Shown: positions 1 through 8,669 of the stretch, in pieces
Position numbering within the stretch: position 1 is the first letter of the stretch
Layout: each line of letters opens with the position of its first letter
From: JBBWZH01 sp035544115
Lineage (GTDB): Bacteria > Actinomycetota > Actinomycetes > Mycobacteriales > CADCTP01
Assembly (NCBI GenBank): GCA_963714145.1
Contig: OY970235.1
Span: forward strand, 3,968,001-4,032,000
Direction of reading: 5' to 3'
Length of the DNA stretch: 64,000 bases
Program-made: the position numbers and the translations under genes
Notes under the pieces: generated by a model
Told to the model about the DNA's origin: nothing
What the model saw: only the letters and a program-made list of their open reading frames with translations
The model's database searches: none

Positions 1-108
1 GGCGCCGGCGAAAGCCGGCGCTCCGATGCCCAGCGGCACCAGCATGGTCAGGGCGGTGCCAAGCACTGCGGCGGCCCGCCGGATACAGCTCGGACGATAG
101 GAAAGCAC
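1..108 (-). CDS. N-terminus of a secreted protein (partial)
   Basis: The complement reads a GTG start at 106-108 preceded by an AAAGGGAGAT ribosome-binding site. Thirty-six codons follow before the window edge. They encode a basic start (two Arg near residue 10), a hydrophobic run, and an A-P-A-F-A-G-A stretch that fits signal peptidase I cleavage. The protein is therefore exported, but the mature domain lies outside the window and its function cannot be told. Confidence 0.6.
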   Translation of the reverse strand, partial: MLSYRPSCIRRAAAVLGTALTMLVPLGIGAPAFAGA

Positions 109-315
109 GGATCTCCCTTTCCGGTACGGACGCCCGACCTCCCCAGGGGCAGCGCGAGAGGCTGCGGCGTCGACCTTGTTCAGCAGCCGAAGACCGGTGA
201 GTTCGCGACGGAGCGGAGCCCGTTCCGGGTGTTGGGCAGACATTCCATCAACGGACCGGACGTTACCGCAGTTGGCGCGCTGGAAGCGGCGAAGCATTGC
301 CCGGTGCGCGCCCCA

Positions 316-1332
316 TCAGGCGGCCAGGAAGCGGCGGATGCGGACCAGGTCGGCGGCCACGTCGCGGCGCCAGCGATGGGCGGTCGCCCCGGCCCGGCGG
401 TCGATGTTCCAGAACATCAGCTGGATCCGCTTGAGCTGGACGAAGGTCGGGATGCTCGCCTCGGCCGCGGCGCTGAACGGCCGCACCGCGCGGTAGCCGG
501 CGAGCAGCGCCGCCTGCAGGTCGCCGATGTCGGGCCGGAAGGACAGCTCCGCCACCGGGATGGCGACGTCGTAGGCGTGGTGGCCGAACCCGCAGTCGTC
601 GAAGTCGATGGCCGCGACCCGCCCGCCGGCCATGAACAGGAAGTTCTCCTGGTGCAGGTCGCCGTGCACGAGGCCGAACTCGTCCGGCCCCTCCCCCAGG
701 CCGGCCCCCACCGCCCGCACCCGCTCCAGCGCCGCCCGGACCAGGGCACCCGAGCCGGCGCCGTACACGTCGTCGATCAGCGCGACCAGCCGGTCGACCG
801 TCGGCGGCCCGACCGGGTCGGCCACGTACCAGGACGGCTCGTCCACCCCGTACAGCCGCCGGGCCGTGACGCCGGGCGGCAGCGTGTACGTGCCGGCGTG
901 GTCGTGCAGCCGGGCCAGCAGCGCGCCGACCCGCCGCAGGTGCACCGGCCGCAGCCCGTCCTCCAGGAACCGGCCGCGGGTCCACCGGAACAGCACGCAC
1001 ACCCGGCTGGCGCCGGCCGCGGTCTCGACCGCGGCGGCTCGCCCGTCCCGCCGGCGGACGACCCCGGGGACGACCAGGTCGGTGTCGCGGCCCAGCGCGT
1101 CCAGCCAGGCCAGCTCGGCGGCGATCCGGTCGACGCTGGTCACCGGCGCGCGCTGCAGGCGCAACAGGAACCGCTGCCCGCCGGCCGCATCGACCCGGTA
1201 GGTCGTGTTCCACCCGTCGCAGATCAGCCGTGCCGACGGGCCGGGCAGGTCGTAGCCGGCCAGCGCGCGCTCCGCCACGGCTCGCAACCGCGCCAGCCGT
1301 GCCGGCCGACCGTCCGACTCCCCCGCGCCCAT
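316..1332 (-). CDS. APH/choline-kinase-like phosphotransferase
   Basis: This 338-residue protein has the kinase-like fold of aminoglycoside phosphotransferases and homoserine kinase II. The catalytic loop HGDLHQENF lies near residues 224-232 and the metal-binding IDFDD near 240-244, both intact, so it should transfer phosphate from ATP to a small hydroxylated or amino substrate in the cytoplasm. I start it at the ATG at 1330-1332 (MGAGESDG) rather than the longer frame, because the extra 16 residues look unlike the family. It stands alone and faces the same way as its upstream neighbour. The substrate cannot be read from the sequence, and antibiotic resistance should not be assumed. Confidence 0.75.
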   Translation of the reverse strand: MGAGESDGRPARLARLRAVAERALAGYDLPGPSARLICDGWNTTYRVDAAGGQRFLLRLQRAPVTSVDRIAAELAWLDALGRDTDLVVPGVVRRRDGRAAAVETAAGASRVCVLFRWTRGRFLEDGLRPVHLRRVGALLARLHDHAGTYTLPPGVTARRLYGVDEPSWYVADPVGPPTVDRLVALIDDVYGAGSGALVRAALERVRAVGAGLGEGPDEFGLVHGDLHQENFLFMAGGRVAAIDFDDCGFGHHAYDVAIPVAELSFRPDIGDLQAALLAGYRAVRPFSAAAEASIPTFVQLKRIQLMFWNIDRRAGATAHRWRRDVAADLVRIRRFLAA

Positions 1333-1430
1333 CCGTCGATGATGGCAGCCCGGAATCGCCCACCCGGCATGATTTTCCACCGGGACGGTCGGACCCGGGC
1401 GATCCAGCCGGCGGCCCGTACCGCCGCGGC

Positions 1431-1457
1431 CGCGCGATGCCGGCTACCCGGTACGGC
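1431..1457 (+). repeat. 27-bp intergenic repeat, copy 1
   Basis: This stretch is identical over 27 bases to 17611-17637, 16 kb away in another intergenic gap. In this copy it ends in GGTACGG, which pairs with CCGTACC about 30 bases upstream to give a possible stem. It lies between two minus-strand genes and codes for nothing credible. Confidence 0.6.
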
Positions 1458-1460
1458 CGC

Positions 1461-1907
1461 TCAGCCGCCGCCCGCCGGCGGGAACGCGGCCAGGTCGGGC
1501 TCGACCCAGCCCGATCGGGCGGGCTGGCTGGCCAGCGTCGCCGGCCGGTAGAACCGGGTCAGCAGGCGCTTGTCCAGCAGCGCCGGGTTGTGGGCGAGGA
1601 AGGCCGCGAAGTCGTTGCCGCCGTGCTCGGCGACGTGCCGCCCGACCAGCTCGACCCAGGCGCGGCTGACCGTCGCGTGGTACTTCTGCGGCACCCCGGC
1701 GTACCGGGCGGTGCCCTGGATGCCGTCGCTGACCAGCCCGACCGCGGCCGCCGGCCCGTACCGGCGGACGGCCAACCAGGTGAGGTGGACGTGCTCGCGG
1801 TGCCCGAACCGGCCCGCGGTTGCCATCACCTCGGCCATCAGCTCGCCGAACGCCGCCCCGGCGGGAGCCGGCCGGCCGGGGTCCGGGCCGGGGTGGGGGT
1901 GGGTCAC
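1461..1907 (-). CDS. small conserved-looking protein of unknown function
   Basis: A 148-residue cytoplasmic protein that I do not recognise. After a proline-rich start it has a compact helical domain with FGHREHVHLTWLAVRRYG near residues 34-51 and YHATVSRAWVELVGRH near 76-92, which look like conserved His/Trp-bearing helices. There is no signal peptide or membrane segment. Its GTG start overlaps the stop codon of the MarR gene by 4 bases, so the two are translationally coupled. It is probably the target or partner of that regulator, but its activity is unknown. Confidence 0.65.
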   Translation of the reverse strand: MTHPHPGPDPGRPAPAGAAFGELMAEVMATAGRFGHREHVHLTWLAVRRYGPAAAVGLVSDGIQGTARYAGVPQKYHATVSRAWVELVGRHVAEHGGNDFAAFLAHNPALLDKRLLTRFYRPATLASQPARSGWVEPDLAAFPPAGGG

Positions 1908-2329
1908 GAGGCAACCTCCGCCAGTGCCCGCAGGCCGGCGCGCAGGCCGGCCGCGGCCCGGTCGGAGAGCGTCGCCAGCGCCCGCCGCTCCAGGTCGTCG
2001 AACGCCCGCCGGACGGTGGCCGCGACCCGCCGCCCGGTCGGGGTGAGCTCGACGACGACCACCCGCCGGTCGGTCGGCCGGCCGCCGCGGGTGATGTAAC
2101 CCCGCCGCTGCAGGCGATCCAGCACGCTGGTCAGCGTGGTGGCCCGGGCGCCGACCGCCGCGCCGAGCTCCGAGATCGTCTGACCGCCGCGGCCGGCCAG
2201 GTTCGCCAGCGCGTTCAGCTCCGACGGGGTCAGCGCCAGCTCGGCCAGCTCGGCGCCGAGCACGTGCAGCGTGGCATGCGTCGCGCGCTGCAAGGCGAGC
2301 AGCGTCGACTCCACCGGCTCATTTTTCAC
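1904..2329 (-). CDS. MarR-family transcriptional regulator
   Basis: A 141-residue winged-helix protein. The recognition region QTISELGAAVGARATTLTSV is followed by LQRRGYITRGGRPTDRRVV, the usual MarR wing with the D-R-R-x3-V pattern. I choose the GTG at 2327-2329 rather than the TTG 18 codons upstream. It gives the normal MarR length, and a promoter-like pair (TTGTGG, 17 bp, TATATT) ends 8 bases before it, which would give a leaderless mRNA. The upstream extension would instead translate the promoter repeat itself. It probably represses its own promoter and controls the coupled 1461-1907 gene. Confidence 0.85.
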   Translation of the reverse strand: MKNEPVESTLLALQRATHATLHVLGAELAELALTPSELNALANLAGRGGQTISELGAAVGARATTLTSVLDRLQRRGYITRGGRPTDRRVVVVELTPTGRRVAATVRRAFDDLERRALATLSDRAAAGLRAGLRALAEVAS

Positions 2330-2366
2330 GAGATCGGAATATACGAGATCGGAGTATCTACCACAA
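2328..2366 (-). promoter_or_regulatory. MarR promoter with tandem 15-bp operator-like repeat
   Basis: On the minus strand two 15-base units, ATACTCCGATCTCGT and ATATTCCGATCTCGT, lie head to tail (2343-2357 and 2328-2342) with one mismatch. A -35 TTGTGG at 2361-2366, a 17-bp spacer and a -10 TATATT at 2338-2343 sit across them. The repeat therefore covers the core promoter, as expected for autorepression by the adjacent MarR protein. Binding is inferred. Confidence 0.6.
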
Positions 2367-2449
2367 CGACTCCCGACTGCCAACCTGAACGCCCCCCGGC
2401 GGCTGGCCGGTCCCGATCCGCCGGGGAATCCCGCGGGCCGGGCGCCGGC

Positions 2450-3490
2450 TCAGGCCAGCGGGATCTCCTGGTAAGCGGTGCCGCAGCCGGTGCCGAGGGC
2501 GATCGAGGCCTGCCGGCGGGCGCAGTCGAAGATCACCGACGCGGCCGTCACGGTCGGCTCCTGATCGGCCGGGTGCCGGCAGATCGACAGCGGGTAGCCG
2601 GTGTGGTCGGCCAGGATCCGCCGGCAGGCCCGCACCGGGTCCGCCGGCCCGGCCCCGGCCAGCGCTTCGGCCAGCAGCTGGGACGCCCGCCGCAGCCGGG
2701 ACCGGCTGGAGGGGTAGATCGCGGCGAGCAGGTCCGGGTCCTCGTACCGGGCGATCGCCGGATCGAGCGCGTGGTTGGTGTGCGCGGCGGTGGTCTCGTG
2801 CCGGCTGACCCGCGGGCCGGTCTCGGCGGCGAGTTCGACCGTGCTGACGGCGCCGGCCGCGTCGGCGATCAGGTAGGCGCGACCGCCGACCGCGGGCGTG
2901 GCCAGCACCGCCGCCACCGCCTCCGCCGCGCTGCCGGCCGCCAGGGCGTACCGGCGGACCGCCTGGCTGGGGACGCCCGGCCGCACCGCCCGGGTCAGCA
3001 GGTCGTTGTTGACCAGGGCCACCCCGCCGGCGCTCATGCCGATCCAGCCCAGCCCGCCCGGCGAGGCGACCAGCACCGTGGTGCGGATGTCCGGGCCGCG
3101 GTGCAGGTGGATCGCCACCGAGCCGGCGAGCGAGGGGTTGGCGTCCCAGTTCTGCGCCAGCACCGCACCCGCCGGGCCGGCGAGCGCGACCGCGGTGCAG
3201 CCGCCGAGTTCGACCTGCCTGGCCACCTCGACCGCCTCGAAGGCGTTCAGCAGCACGATGTCCGGCAGCGCGGCACCGGCGCCGGCGGCGATCCCGCGCA
3301 GCTCGGCGCCCAGCGGCGCCCGGTGCTCCAGCGCGTCGATCGCGGCCAGCCAGGGCCCGGCCAGGCCGGCCCGGGCGGCCGCGGATCCGGGCGGCAGCGA
3401 GCCGGCGATCCGGGCCCGGATCTGGTCGCGCAGCCGGCGGCCGTGCTGCCGCCCCCGCTCCGCCGCCGTCCCGCTGAACTCGTGGATCAC
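2450..3490 (-). CDS. C45-family Ntn hydrolase (penicillin acyltransferase-like)
   Basis: A 346-residue member of the acyl-CoA:6-aminopenicillanate acyltransferase (C45) family. These proenzymes cut themselves at a G-C bond and use the freed cysteine to hydrolyse or transfer amide bonds. The expected site is visible as GGC-TAVAL (Cys about residue 98), followed by the family's AQNWD motif and HTNHAL near residue 235. There is no signal peptide, so it acts inside the cell. It is the last gene of the long operon, 40 bases after the M24 hydrolase, with a GTG start. In this setting it probably opens an amide of the imported compound rather than making an antibiotic. Confidence 0.8.
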   Translation of the reverse strand: MIHEFSGTAAERGRQHGRRLRDQIRARIAGSLPPGSAAARAGLAGPWLAAIDALEHRAPLGAELRGIAAGAGAALPDIVLLNAFEAVEVARQVELGGCTAVALAGPAGAVLAQNWDANPSLAGSVAIHLHRGPDIRTTVLVASPGGLGWIGMSAGGVALVNNDLLTRAVRPGVPSQAVRRYALAAGSAAEAVAAVLATPAVGGRAYLIADAAGAVSTVELAAETGPRVSRHETTAAHTNHALDPAIARYEDPDLLAAIYPSSRSRLRRASQLLAEALAGAGPADPVRACRRILADHTGYPLSICRHPADQEPTVTAASVIFDCARRQASIALGTGCGTAYQEIPLA

Positions 3491-3530
3491 GCGGCCGCAC
3501 CACCGGCCCGGATCGTGCGGCGCCGCTGGC

Positions 3531-4745
3531 TCATGCAGCCGTGAGCAGCCGGCGGGGCGTGCTGGTGAGGCGCTCGCAGCCGGAGTCGGTGATCAGCACG
3601 GTGTCGCTGACGACCAGCCCGACCCGCAGCACGGAGAGCATGTGGAAGACCATGCCGGCGGCCAGCTCCCAGGTCGCGGCCTCGCGGAAGTCCGCGGTCT
3701 GCCCCTCGCCGGCGATCGGCGGGAACCCGATGCCCAGCGAGTAGCCGAGCCGGATCTTGAGCCCGGCCCGGCCGGCGCCGGCCAGCCGGTCCTGCGCGGC
3801 CCGGGTCACGGCCGCGGCCGGTACGCCGGGACGCAACTCGGCGAACGTCTCGTCCTGCAGCCGGACGCACAGCTCGACGTCCGCGCGCACGGCCGGATCC
3901 GCTGGCGCGCCGACCGAGACCGGCCGGGTCAGCCCGGCGTGGTAGCGGCGCCGGACGCCGAGGAACTCCATCTTGACCAGGTCCCCGGCGCGGAGCACGG
4001 CGTCCGTCCAGTGCGCGTGCCCGAGTTCCAGCCGGTCGCCGGACGAGACGTAGTGCGGCAGCGCCGGGTACTCGCCGCCGGCGCTGATCTGCGCGGCGTG
4101 CGCGGCGGCGGCGACGTCGCTCTCGGTGCCGCCCGGGTGGGCCGCGGCCACGGCGGCGGACATGGCCAGATCCGCCAGCTCCGCGGCCCGCCGGACGTAG
4201 CCGATCTCGGCGTCGCTCTTGACCAGCCGGATCCGCTCGACCAGCCGGTCCGAGCCGACGATCGGGTGCCCGGCCAGCCGGCGGGTGAGGCCGGCGGCGG
4301 TGTCCGCGGGCATGAACCAGGAATGCCGTTCCAGCGCGACCCGACCGTCCGGGCTCAGCTGGTTCACCAGGGTGGCGGTGGCCGCGAGGTAGTCGGTCCC
4401 GTCCCGCCAGACGTGCGCGCGGTCCAGCCAGGAGTACTCGTCCATGTTCAGCCGCTCCACATTGCGGATGAGCAGCTCGGGCCGGCCGGCCGCGGGCACC
4501 ACCAGGGTCTGGTACTCGAAGTAGCCGGAGGTCTCGTAGCCGGTCAGGTAGCAGATGTTCTCCGGCGCGTGCACCAGCAGCACGTCGATATCGGCGGCCA
4601 GCATGGCCTGCTGGACCGCGGTGATCCGGCGCTGGAACTCGGCGTCGGTGAAGGCGGCCCGGCGCGGCCGGGCCGGATCCCGGTGGTGCAGTTCGTCGGC
4701 GGCCAGCACCGCCCGGTCGGGCGCGGCGGCGGACGGTGCGCTCAT
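3531..4745 (-). CDS. M24 family hydrolase, creatinase/ectoine-hydrolase-like
   Basis: A 404-residue pita-bread-fold protein with the creatinase N-terminal domain (to about residue 170) and the M24 catalytic domain. The first Asp metal ligands of classical aminopeptidases are replaced: the segment reads VKMEFLGVRRRYHAGLTRP, and GYSLGIGFPP follows near residue 340. Both resemble creatinase and the ectoine hydrolase DoeA, which cut C-N bonds without the usual metal pair. It probably hydrolyses a cyclic amidine, guanidino or amide substrate. Its ATG overlaps the stop of the PrpD gene by 4 bases, with a GGAGG site in front. Confidence 0.75.
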   Translation of the reverse strand: MSAPSAAAPDRAVLAADELHHRDPARPRRAAFTDAEFQRRITAVQQAMLAADIDVLLVHAPENICYLTGYETSGYFEYQTLVVPAAGRPELLIRNVERLNMDEYSWLDRAHVWRDGTDYLAATATLVNQLSPDGRVALERHSWFMPADTAAGLTRRLAGHPIVGSDRLVERIRLVKSDAEIGYVRRAAELADLAMSAAVAAAHPGGTESDVAAAAHAAQISAGGEYPALPHYVSSGDRLELGHAHWTDAVLRAGDLVKMEFLGVRRRYHAGLTRPVSVGAPADPAVRADVELCVRLQDETFAELRPGVPAAAVTRAAQDRLAGAGRAGLKIRLGYSLGIGFPPIAGEGQTADFREAATWELAAGMVFHMLSVLRVGLVVSDTVLITDSGCERLTSTPRRLLTAA

Positions 4746-6103
4746 CGATCCTCCACAGGGTCGGGGGTTGTGGCCGGCCGCGCGATGGCGTCCACCAGTT
4801 CACCGAGGTCGAACGGGGCACCGGCATCGAGCAGCCGGGCGATCGGCCCGACCAGGGCGGGCGCCCGCGGCTCGACCAGCCGCCGGTGCTTCTGCCGCAG
4901 CACGGCGTCCGGGAACGGCCGGCCCGGGTCGCCGTACGCGGTCGGCACGCTCAGCTCCCGCAGCCCCTGCCCGGTGCGGATCTGGACGGTGGCCGGGGTC
5001 CGCGCCGGGAACGCCGCGTCGTGCCGGGCGTCGGTGCGCAGCGTGACCCGCTGGGCGAGGGCGCGGGCGGGCCGGGAGCCGAGCGAGTCGCCGCGCAGCG
5101 GGAGGAACGCGGCGGCCCCGTCGCTGAGGGCGAGGCCGACGCAGAACGGGAAGCTGTAGTGGGCCTCCTCCAGCGAGGCCGGCGCCGGCCGGTTGCTCAG
5201 CCGCAGGCTCCGCTCGAAGGTCAGCACGGTGATCGACTCGATCCGGTCCGGCCGCACCGGTTCGGCCGCGTCGAGCTGGAACAGGCAGTCGAGCACCGGG
5301 TGGATCCAGCGGCAGCAGGCGTACCGCTTGAAGTAGGTCGACAGGATGGCCCCCGGGTGCCCAGCGGTGATCCGGTCCAGGCCGCCGGGGCCGTACCCGG
5401 TGTGCCGGTCCAGCAGGTAGGTCGGGCCGGGGATGCCGGCGCGGGCCAGCCGGGCGGCGACCAGGCCGGCGAGCACCGCCCACGGCGTCCCCTCCTTGAG
5501 CCCGTCGACCGCGCGCGGGTCGGGCGGGCTGAGCTGGGGGGCGAGCGAGCCGGCGTGCGCCAGCGCATGGCCGAGCGTCTCCGTCCCGTCGCCGTGCAGG
5601 AAGCAGGAGACCGCGGCCGCGGCGAAGCCGGCCCACCGGCCGGTCGCGGACCGCTCGAACCGGGCCGGGTCGCGTGCCGCGGCGATCCGCAGCGCCGCCT
5701 CGTAGCCGACCACGATCGCGTCCAGTGGGTCCACTGTGGACCCGGCGAGTTCGAGCTCGGCGAGGACCGCGGGGATGACCGCGCCGCCGGGATGGCCCAT
5801 CGCGCCGCGGTGGCCGTCGTCCAGGTCGTGCGCGGAGACCGCGACGCTGTTGAGATACGCGGCGGTGAGCGGCCCAGCGCGGGTGCCGGTGAACCAGACC
5901 GGGGCGGACCCGCGGTCACCGTCCAGCCCGCGCAGCGCCGCCAGCGACCGGGCGTGGGTGGGCACCGTCACGCCGGCCGCGGCGCAGGCCAGCGCGTCGG
6001 CCAGGCACCGGCGGGCGGCGGCCCGCTCCGGCCCGGTGATCCCGGCGGCGAAGGCGTGCAGCTCGACCGCGAACCGGTCCAGCGTCAGCGGCGGGGTCAG
6101 CAC
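4742..6103 (-). CDS. MmgE/PrpD family protein
   Basis: A 453-residue protein of the MmgE/PrpD fold, which includes 2-methylcitrate dehydratase, cis-aconitate decarboxylase and iminodisuccinate epimerase. Family features are HDLDDGHRGAMGHPGGAVIPA near residues 95-115, VVGYEAALRIA, the lysine-rich loop YFKRYACCRWIHP near 255-267, and a C-terminal substrate-lid domain. I start it at the GTG 6101-6103, which overlaps the upstream gene by 7 bases; a longer reading would only translate that gene out of frame. It probably dehydrates, decarboxylates or epimerises a di- or tricarboxylic intermediate. The exact reaction cannot be assigned. Confidence 0.78.
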   Translation of the reverse strand: MLTPPLTLDRFAVELHAFAAGITGPERAAARRCLADALACAAAGVTVPTHARSLAALRGLDGDRGSAPVWFTGTRAGPLTAAYLNSVAVSAHDLDDGHRGAMGHPGGAVIPAVLAELELAGSTVDPLDAIVVGYEAALRIAAARDPARFERSATGRWAGFAAAAVSCFLHGDGTETLGHALAHAGSLAPQLSPPDPRAVDGLKEGTPWAVLAGLVAARLARAGIPGPTYLLDRHTGYGPGGLDRITAGHPGAILSTYFKRYACCRWIHPVLDCLFQLDAAEPVRPDRIESITVLTFERSLRLSNRPAPASLEEAHYSFPFCVGLALSDGAAAFLPLRGDSLGSRPARALAQRVTLRTDARHDAAFPARTPATVQIRTGQGLRELSVPTAYGDPGRPFPDAVLRQKHRRLVEPRAPALVGPIARLLDAGAPFDLGELVDAIARPATTPDPVEDR

Positions 6104-7224
6104 GGGAGCGCCGCGAATCGGTCCGGATGCAGGGCGGTGATGTCGACCTGCGGGGTGTTCCCCCGGGCCAGGTCGGCGATCACCGCGCCGACGGCGGGGC
6201 CCAGGCAGAAGCCGTGCCCGCTGAACCCGGCGGCGACGATGTAGCCGGCCAGCGCCGCCGGCGCCCCGATGACCGGCAGGTGGTCGGGCGTCAGGTCGAG
6301 CGTGCCCGACCAGGTGCGCAACACCCGCAGCCGGGCCAGCGCGGGCAGCACATCGACGGCCCGGGCGAGCTGTTTCAGCTCGGCGTGGCTGACCCGCTGG
6401 TCGAAGGTGCCGTCGACGGTGCCCACCGCGCCGACGTGGATCTGCCCCTTCGCGGCCTGCCGCAGATACACCGCCAGCTCGTGCGAGGAGACGAACTCGG
6501 CCAGCAGCGGCGGCGCGCTCTCGCTGACCAGGATGGCGTTGCGGGCCGGGATGATCGGTAGGTGCACGCCGACGGTGGCCGCGAGCCCGGCCGTCCACGG
6601 CCCGGCCGCGTGCACGACGACCGGCGCGGTCACCCGGATCAGGTCGGTGCCGACCCGGGCGCGCACCGCCTCGATCCGCCCGGCGGCGCAGTCGAGGTGG
6701 GTCACGTCCGCGCCGGTGAGGTAGCGGGCGCCGGCCCGGCGGGCCGCGGTCACGATCATCCAGGTGGCCAGGATCGGGTTCGCGTGCCCGTCGGTCGGGC
6801 AGTACTTCGCGCCGACGAACCGCTCGGACAGCTGCGGCGCCCGGCGGCGCAGCTCGGCCCGGTCCCAGACCTGGGTGGGCAGCCCGTCCGCGGCTTCCTC
6901 GGCGCTCTCGGCGGCCAGCGCGGCCAGGGTCGGCTCGGCGACGGCCAGCCGCAGGTTGCCGCCCTGCCGGTACTCGAAGTCGACGCCGGTGTCCCGGCCC
7001 AGCCGCTGCCAGGCCTCGATGCTGGCCAGCGCGAGCCGGCGCTCGGTCCGGTTGCGGCACTGCGCCCGGATACCGCCGCCGTTGCGCACCGAGGCCTGCG
7101 TCGGCCCGCCCGAGCGCTCCAGCACGACGACATCCACGCCGGCCGCGGACAGCGCCAGCGCCGCCGCGGAGCCGACGATGCCGCCGCCGATCACCACGAC
7201 CGAGGCGGTCAGCGAGGTCACCAT
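6097..7224 (-). CDS. FAD-dependent amine/amino-acid oxidase (DAO family)
   Basis: A 375-residue flavoprotein of the D-amino-acid oxidase/sarcosine oxidase beta fold. The Rossmann motif VVVIGGGIVGSAAALALSA is at residues 8-26, an R-x-G-G-G-I-R loop follows near residue 49, and the C-terminal FAD motif AAGFSGHGFCLGPAVG lies near 340-355. With the adjacent FAD/BFD and 2Fe-2S proteins it matches the three-subunit layout of opine oxidases, D-hydroxyproline dehydrogenase and HcnABC. It should carry out the C-N oxidation while its partners move electrons. The start overlaps the upstream gene by 7 bases. The substrate is unknown. Confidence 0.82.
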   Translation of the reverse strand: MVTSLTASVVVIGGGIVGSAAALALSAAGVDVVVLERSGGPTQASVRNGGGIRAQCRNRTERRLALASIEAWQRLGRDTGVDFEYRQGGNLRLAVAEPTLAALAAESAEEAADGLPTQVWDRAELRRRAPQLSERFVGAKYCPTDGHANPILATWMIVTAARRAGARYLTGADVTHLDCAAGRIEAVRARVGTDLIRVTAPVVVHAAGPWTAGLAATVGVHLPIIPARNAILVSESAPPLLAEFVSSHELAVYLRQAAKGQIHVGAVGTVDGTFDQRVSHAELKQLARAVDVLPALARLRVLRTWSGTLDLTPDHLPVIGAPAALAGYIVAAGFSGHGFCLGPAVGAVIADLARGNTPQVDITALHPDRFAALPC

Positions 7225-8669
7225 TCCCGCAGCGCCGCGAAGTCGACCGGGGTGAGCGGGGCCCGAGCGGTGCGCGGAGCCGGCGGCCGGCCGGTGGCCG
7301 CGGTGACGAGCTGCTCCACGATCGGCAGGCAGACCCGGCCCTGGCACGGCCCCATCCCGCACCGGGTGATCGACTTCACCAGCGGCGCGGTGCCGGCGCC
7401 CGCGGCGATGGCCGCGTCGACCTCGTCCCGGCACACCTCCTCGCAGCGGCAGATCACGGTCCGCGGGCCGGCCAGGTCGGTCAGGCCGGGGCGGGCCGCG
7501 AACAGCGCGCCGTACAGCCGCTGGAACCGGCGTTCCCGGCCGTAGCCGGCCCGTTGCCGCGCGGTCGGCCGGCGGCTCCGGCCCAGTGCGTGGTCGGCCG
7601 CGGCGGTGCCGGCGAGGTCGCCTTCGACCAGCGACATGCCGACCCCGCCGATGCCGGTGCAGTCGCCGGCCGCGAACACCCCGGGCACCGACGTCCGCGG
7701 CGACCCGCCGCACCGGGGCACCCAGCCGCCGAGGTCGGGACGGTGCGCCAGCTCGACCCCGATCAGCCGCAGCACATCGATGGCCGGCACCAGGCTGTAG
7801 CCGGTGGCGATCGTGTCGCACCGGATGGTCCGCGCCGAGCCGGCGATCGGGCGCCACTGCCGGTCCAGCCGGGCCACGACGGCACCGTCGACCTGCCCCG
7901 CGCCGGTGGCCCGGACGATTCCCCAACCGGTCCGGACCGGCACCCGGGCCCGCCGCAGCCGCGCCACCCCCAGCGCCCCCTCCCGGATCCGCCCGCCCTG
8001 CCGCCACAGGCCGGACCCGCTGCGCCAGGGCCGGCGGGCTCCCTCGGACAGCAACCGGGTGGCCTCCAGGACGCCGGCGACCGCGACGCCGCGGCGGCTC
8101 AGCTCGGCCGCGACCACCACCTGCAGCGGGCCGCTGCCGGCGAACAGCACCCGCTGCCCGGCCAGCACCCCGTGTTCCTTCAGCAGCGTCTGGACCGCGC
8201 CGGCGGTGTAGACGCCGGGCAGCGTCCAGCCGGGGAAGGCGGCCACCCGCTCGTACGCGCCGGTCGCGACCACCAGCGCCCGGAACCCGAGCGAACCGAG
8301 CCGGCCGCCGGCAGCCAACTGCAGCTCGCCGGCCGTCAGGTCCAAGCCGGTCGGATCCCAGCCGGTCGAATCCCGGACGGTGGGGTCCCAGCCGCTTGGA
8401 TCCCGGACGGTGGCGTCCCAGACGGAGGTGCCGGGGCGGAATTCGACGCCGGCCGCCAGCGCCGCCTCGATCAACCGGTGGCCGGACGCCTGCACCGCCG
8501 AGCGGGCCCGGCCCGGCGCCGCCGGCTGCCGGAAGTACTGCCCGCCGGCGCGTTCGGACGAGTCGATCAGGACGGTCGCCGCGCCGGCCCGGGCCGCGGC
8601 CGTGGCCGCCCGCAGGCCGGCGGCGCCGGCACCGATCACGGCCACGTCACAGGCCGCCGCATCGGTCAT
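7218..8669 (-). CDS. FAD oxidoreductase with BFD-like [2Fe-2S] domain (SoxA/HcnB-like)
   Basis: A 483-residue two-dinucleotide-domain flavoprotein. DVAVIGAGAAGLRAA near residue 10 binds FAD, VLFAGSGPLQVVVAAEL near 190 is the second Rossmann motif, and AAGDCTGIGG near 355 closes the FAD site. The tail has C-R-C-E-E-V near 405 and TRCGMGPCQGRVC near 441, the four-cysteine BFD cluster of sarcosine-oxidase-alpha, HcnB and opine-oxidase A subunits. It starts in a 4-base overlap with the ferredoxin gene. Residues about 80-110 carry an odd tandem GWDPT-rich insertion encoded by a DNA repeat, probably a surface loop. Confidence 0.82.
   Translation of the reverse strand: MTDAAACDVAVIGAGAAGLRAATAAARAGAATVLIDSSERAGGQYFRQPAAPGRARSAVQASGHRLIEAALAAGVEFRPGTSVWDATVRDPSGWDPTVRDSTGWDPTGLDLTAGELQLAAGGRLGSLGFRALVVATGAYERVAAFPGWTLPGVYTAGAVQTLLKEHGVLAGQRVLFAGSGPLQVVVAAELSRRGVAVAGVLEATRLLSEGARRPWRSGSGLWRQGGRIREGALGVARLRRARVPVRTGWGIVRATGAGQVDGAVVARLDRQWRPIAGSARTIRCDTIATGYSLVPAIDVLRLIGVELAHRPDLGGWVPRCGGSPRTSVPGVFAAGDCTGIGGVGMSLVEGDLAGTAAADHALGRSRRPTARQRAGYGRERRFQRLYGALFAARPGLTDLAGPRTVICRCEEVCRDEVDAAIAAGAGTAPLVKSITRCGMGPCQGRVCLPIVEQLVTAATGRPPAPRTARAPLTPVDFAALREW
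8343..8430 (-). repeat. in-frame tandem repeat inside the FAD/BFD gene
   Basis: Imperfect units containing GGATCCC or GGGTCCC plus GGACGGT recur and encode W-D-P-T-V-R-D-like steps. The length stays in frame, so the gene reads through. Confidence 0.5.

Noticed and set aside
229..1551. Long plus-strand open frames opposite the APH gene (and similar long frames elsewhere)
   Set aside because: They are antisense shadows caused by very high GC. They lack domains and start sites, and the opposite strand has clear motifs.
4742..7060. Apparent fusion of PrpD with upstream oxidase sequence
   Set aside because: The extra N-terminal part is the oxidase gene read in the wrong frame. A GTG start at 6103 in a 7-base overlap explains the real gene.
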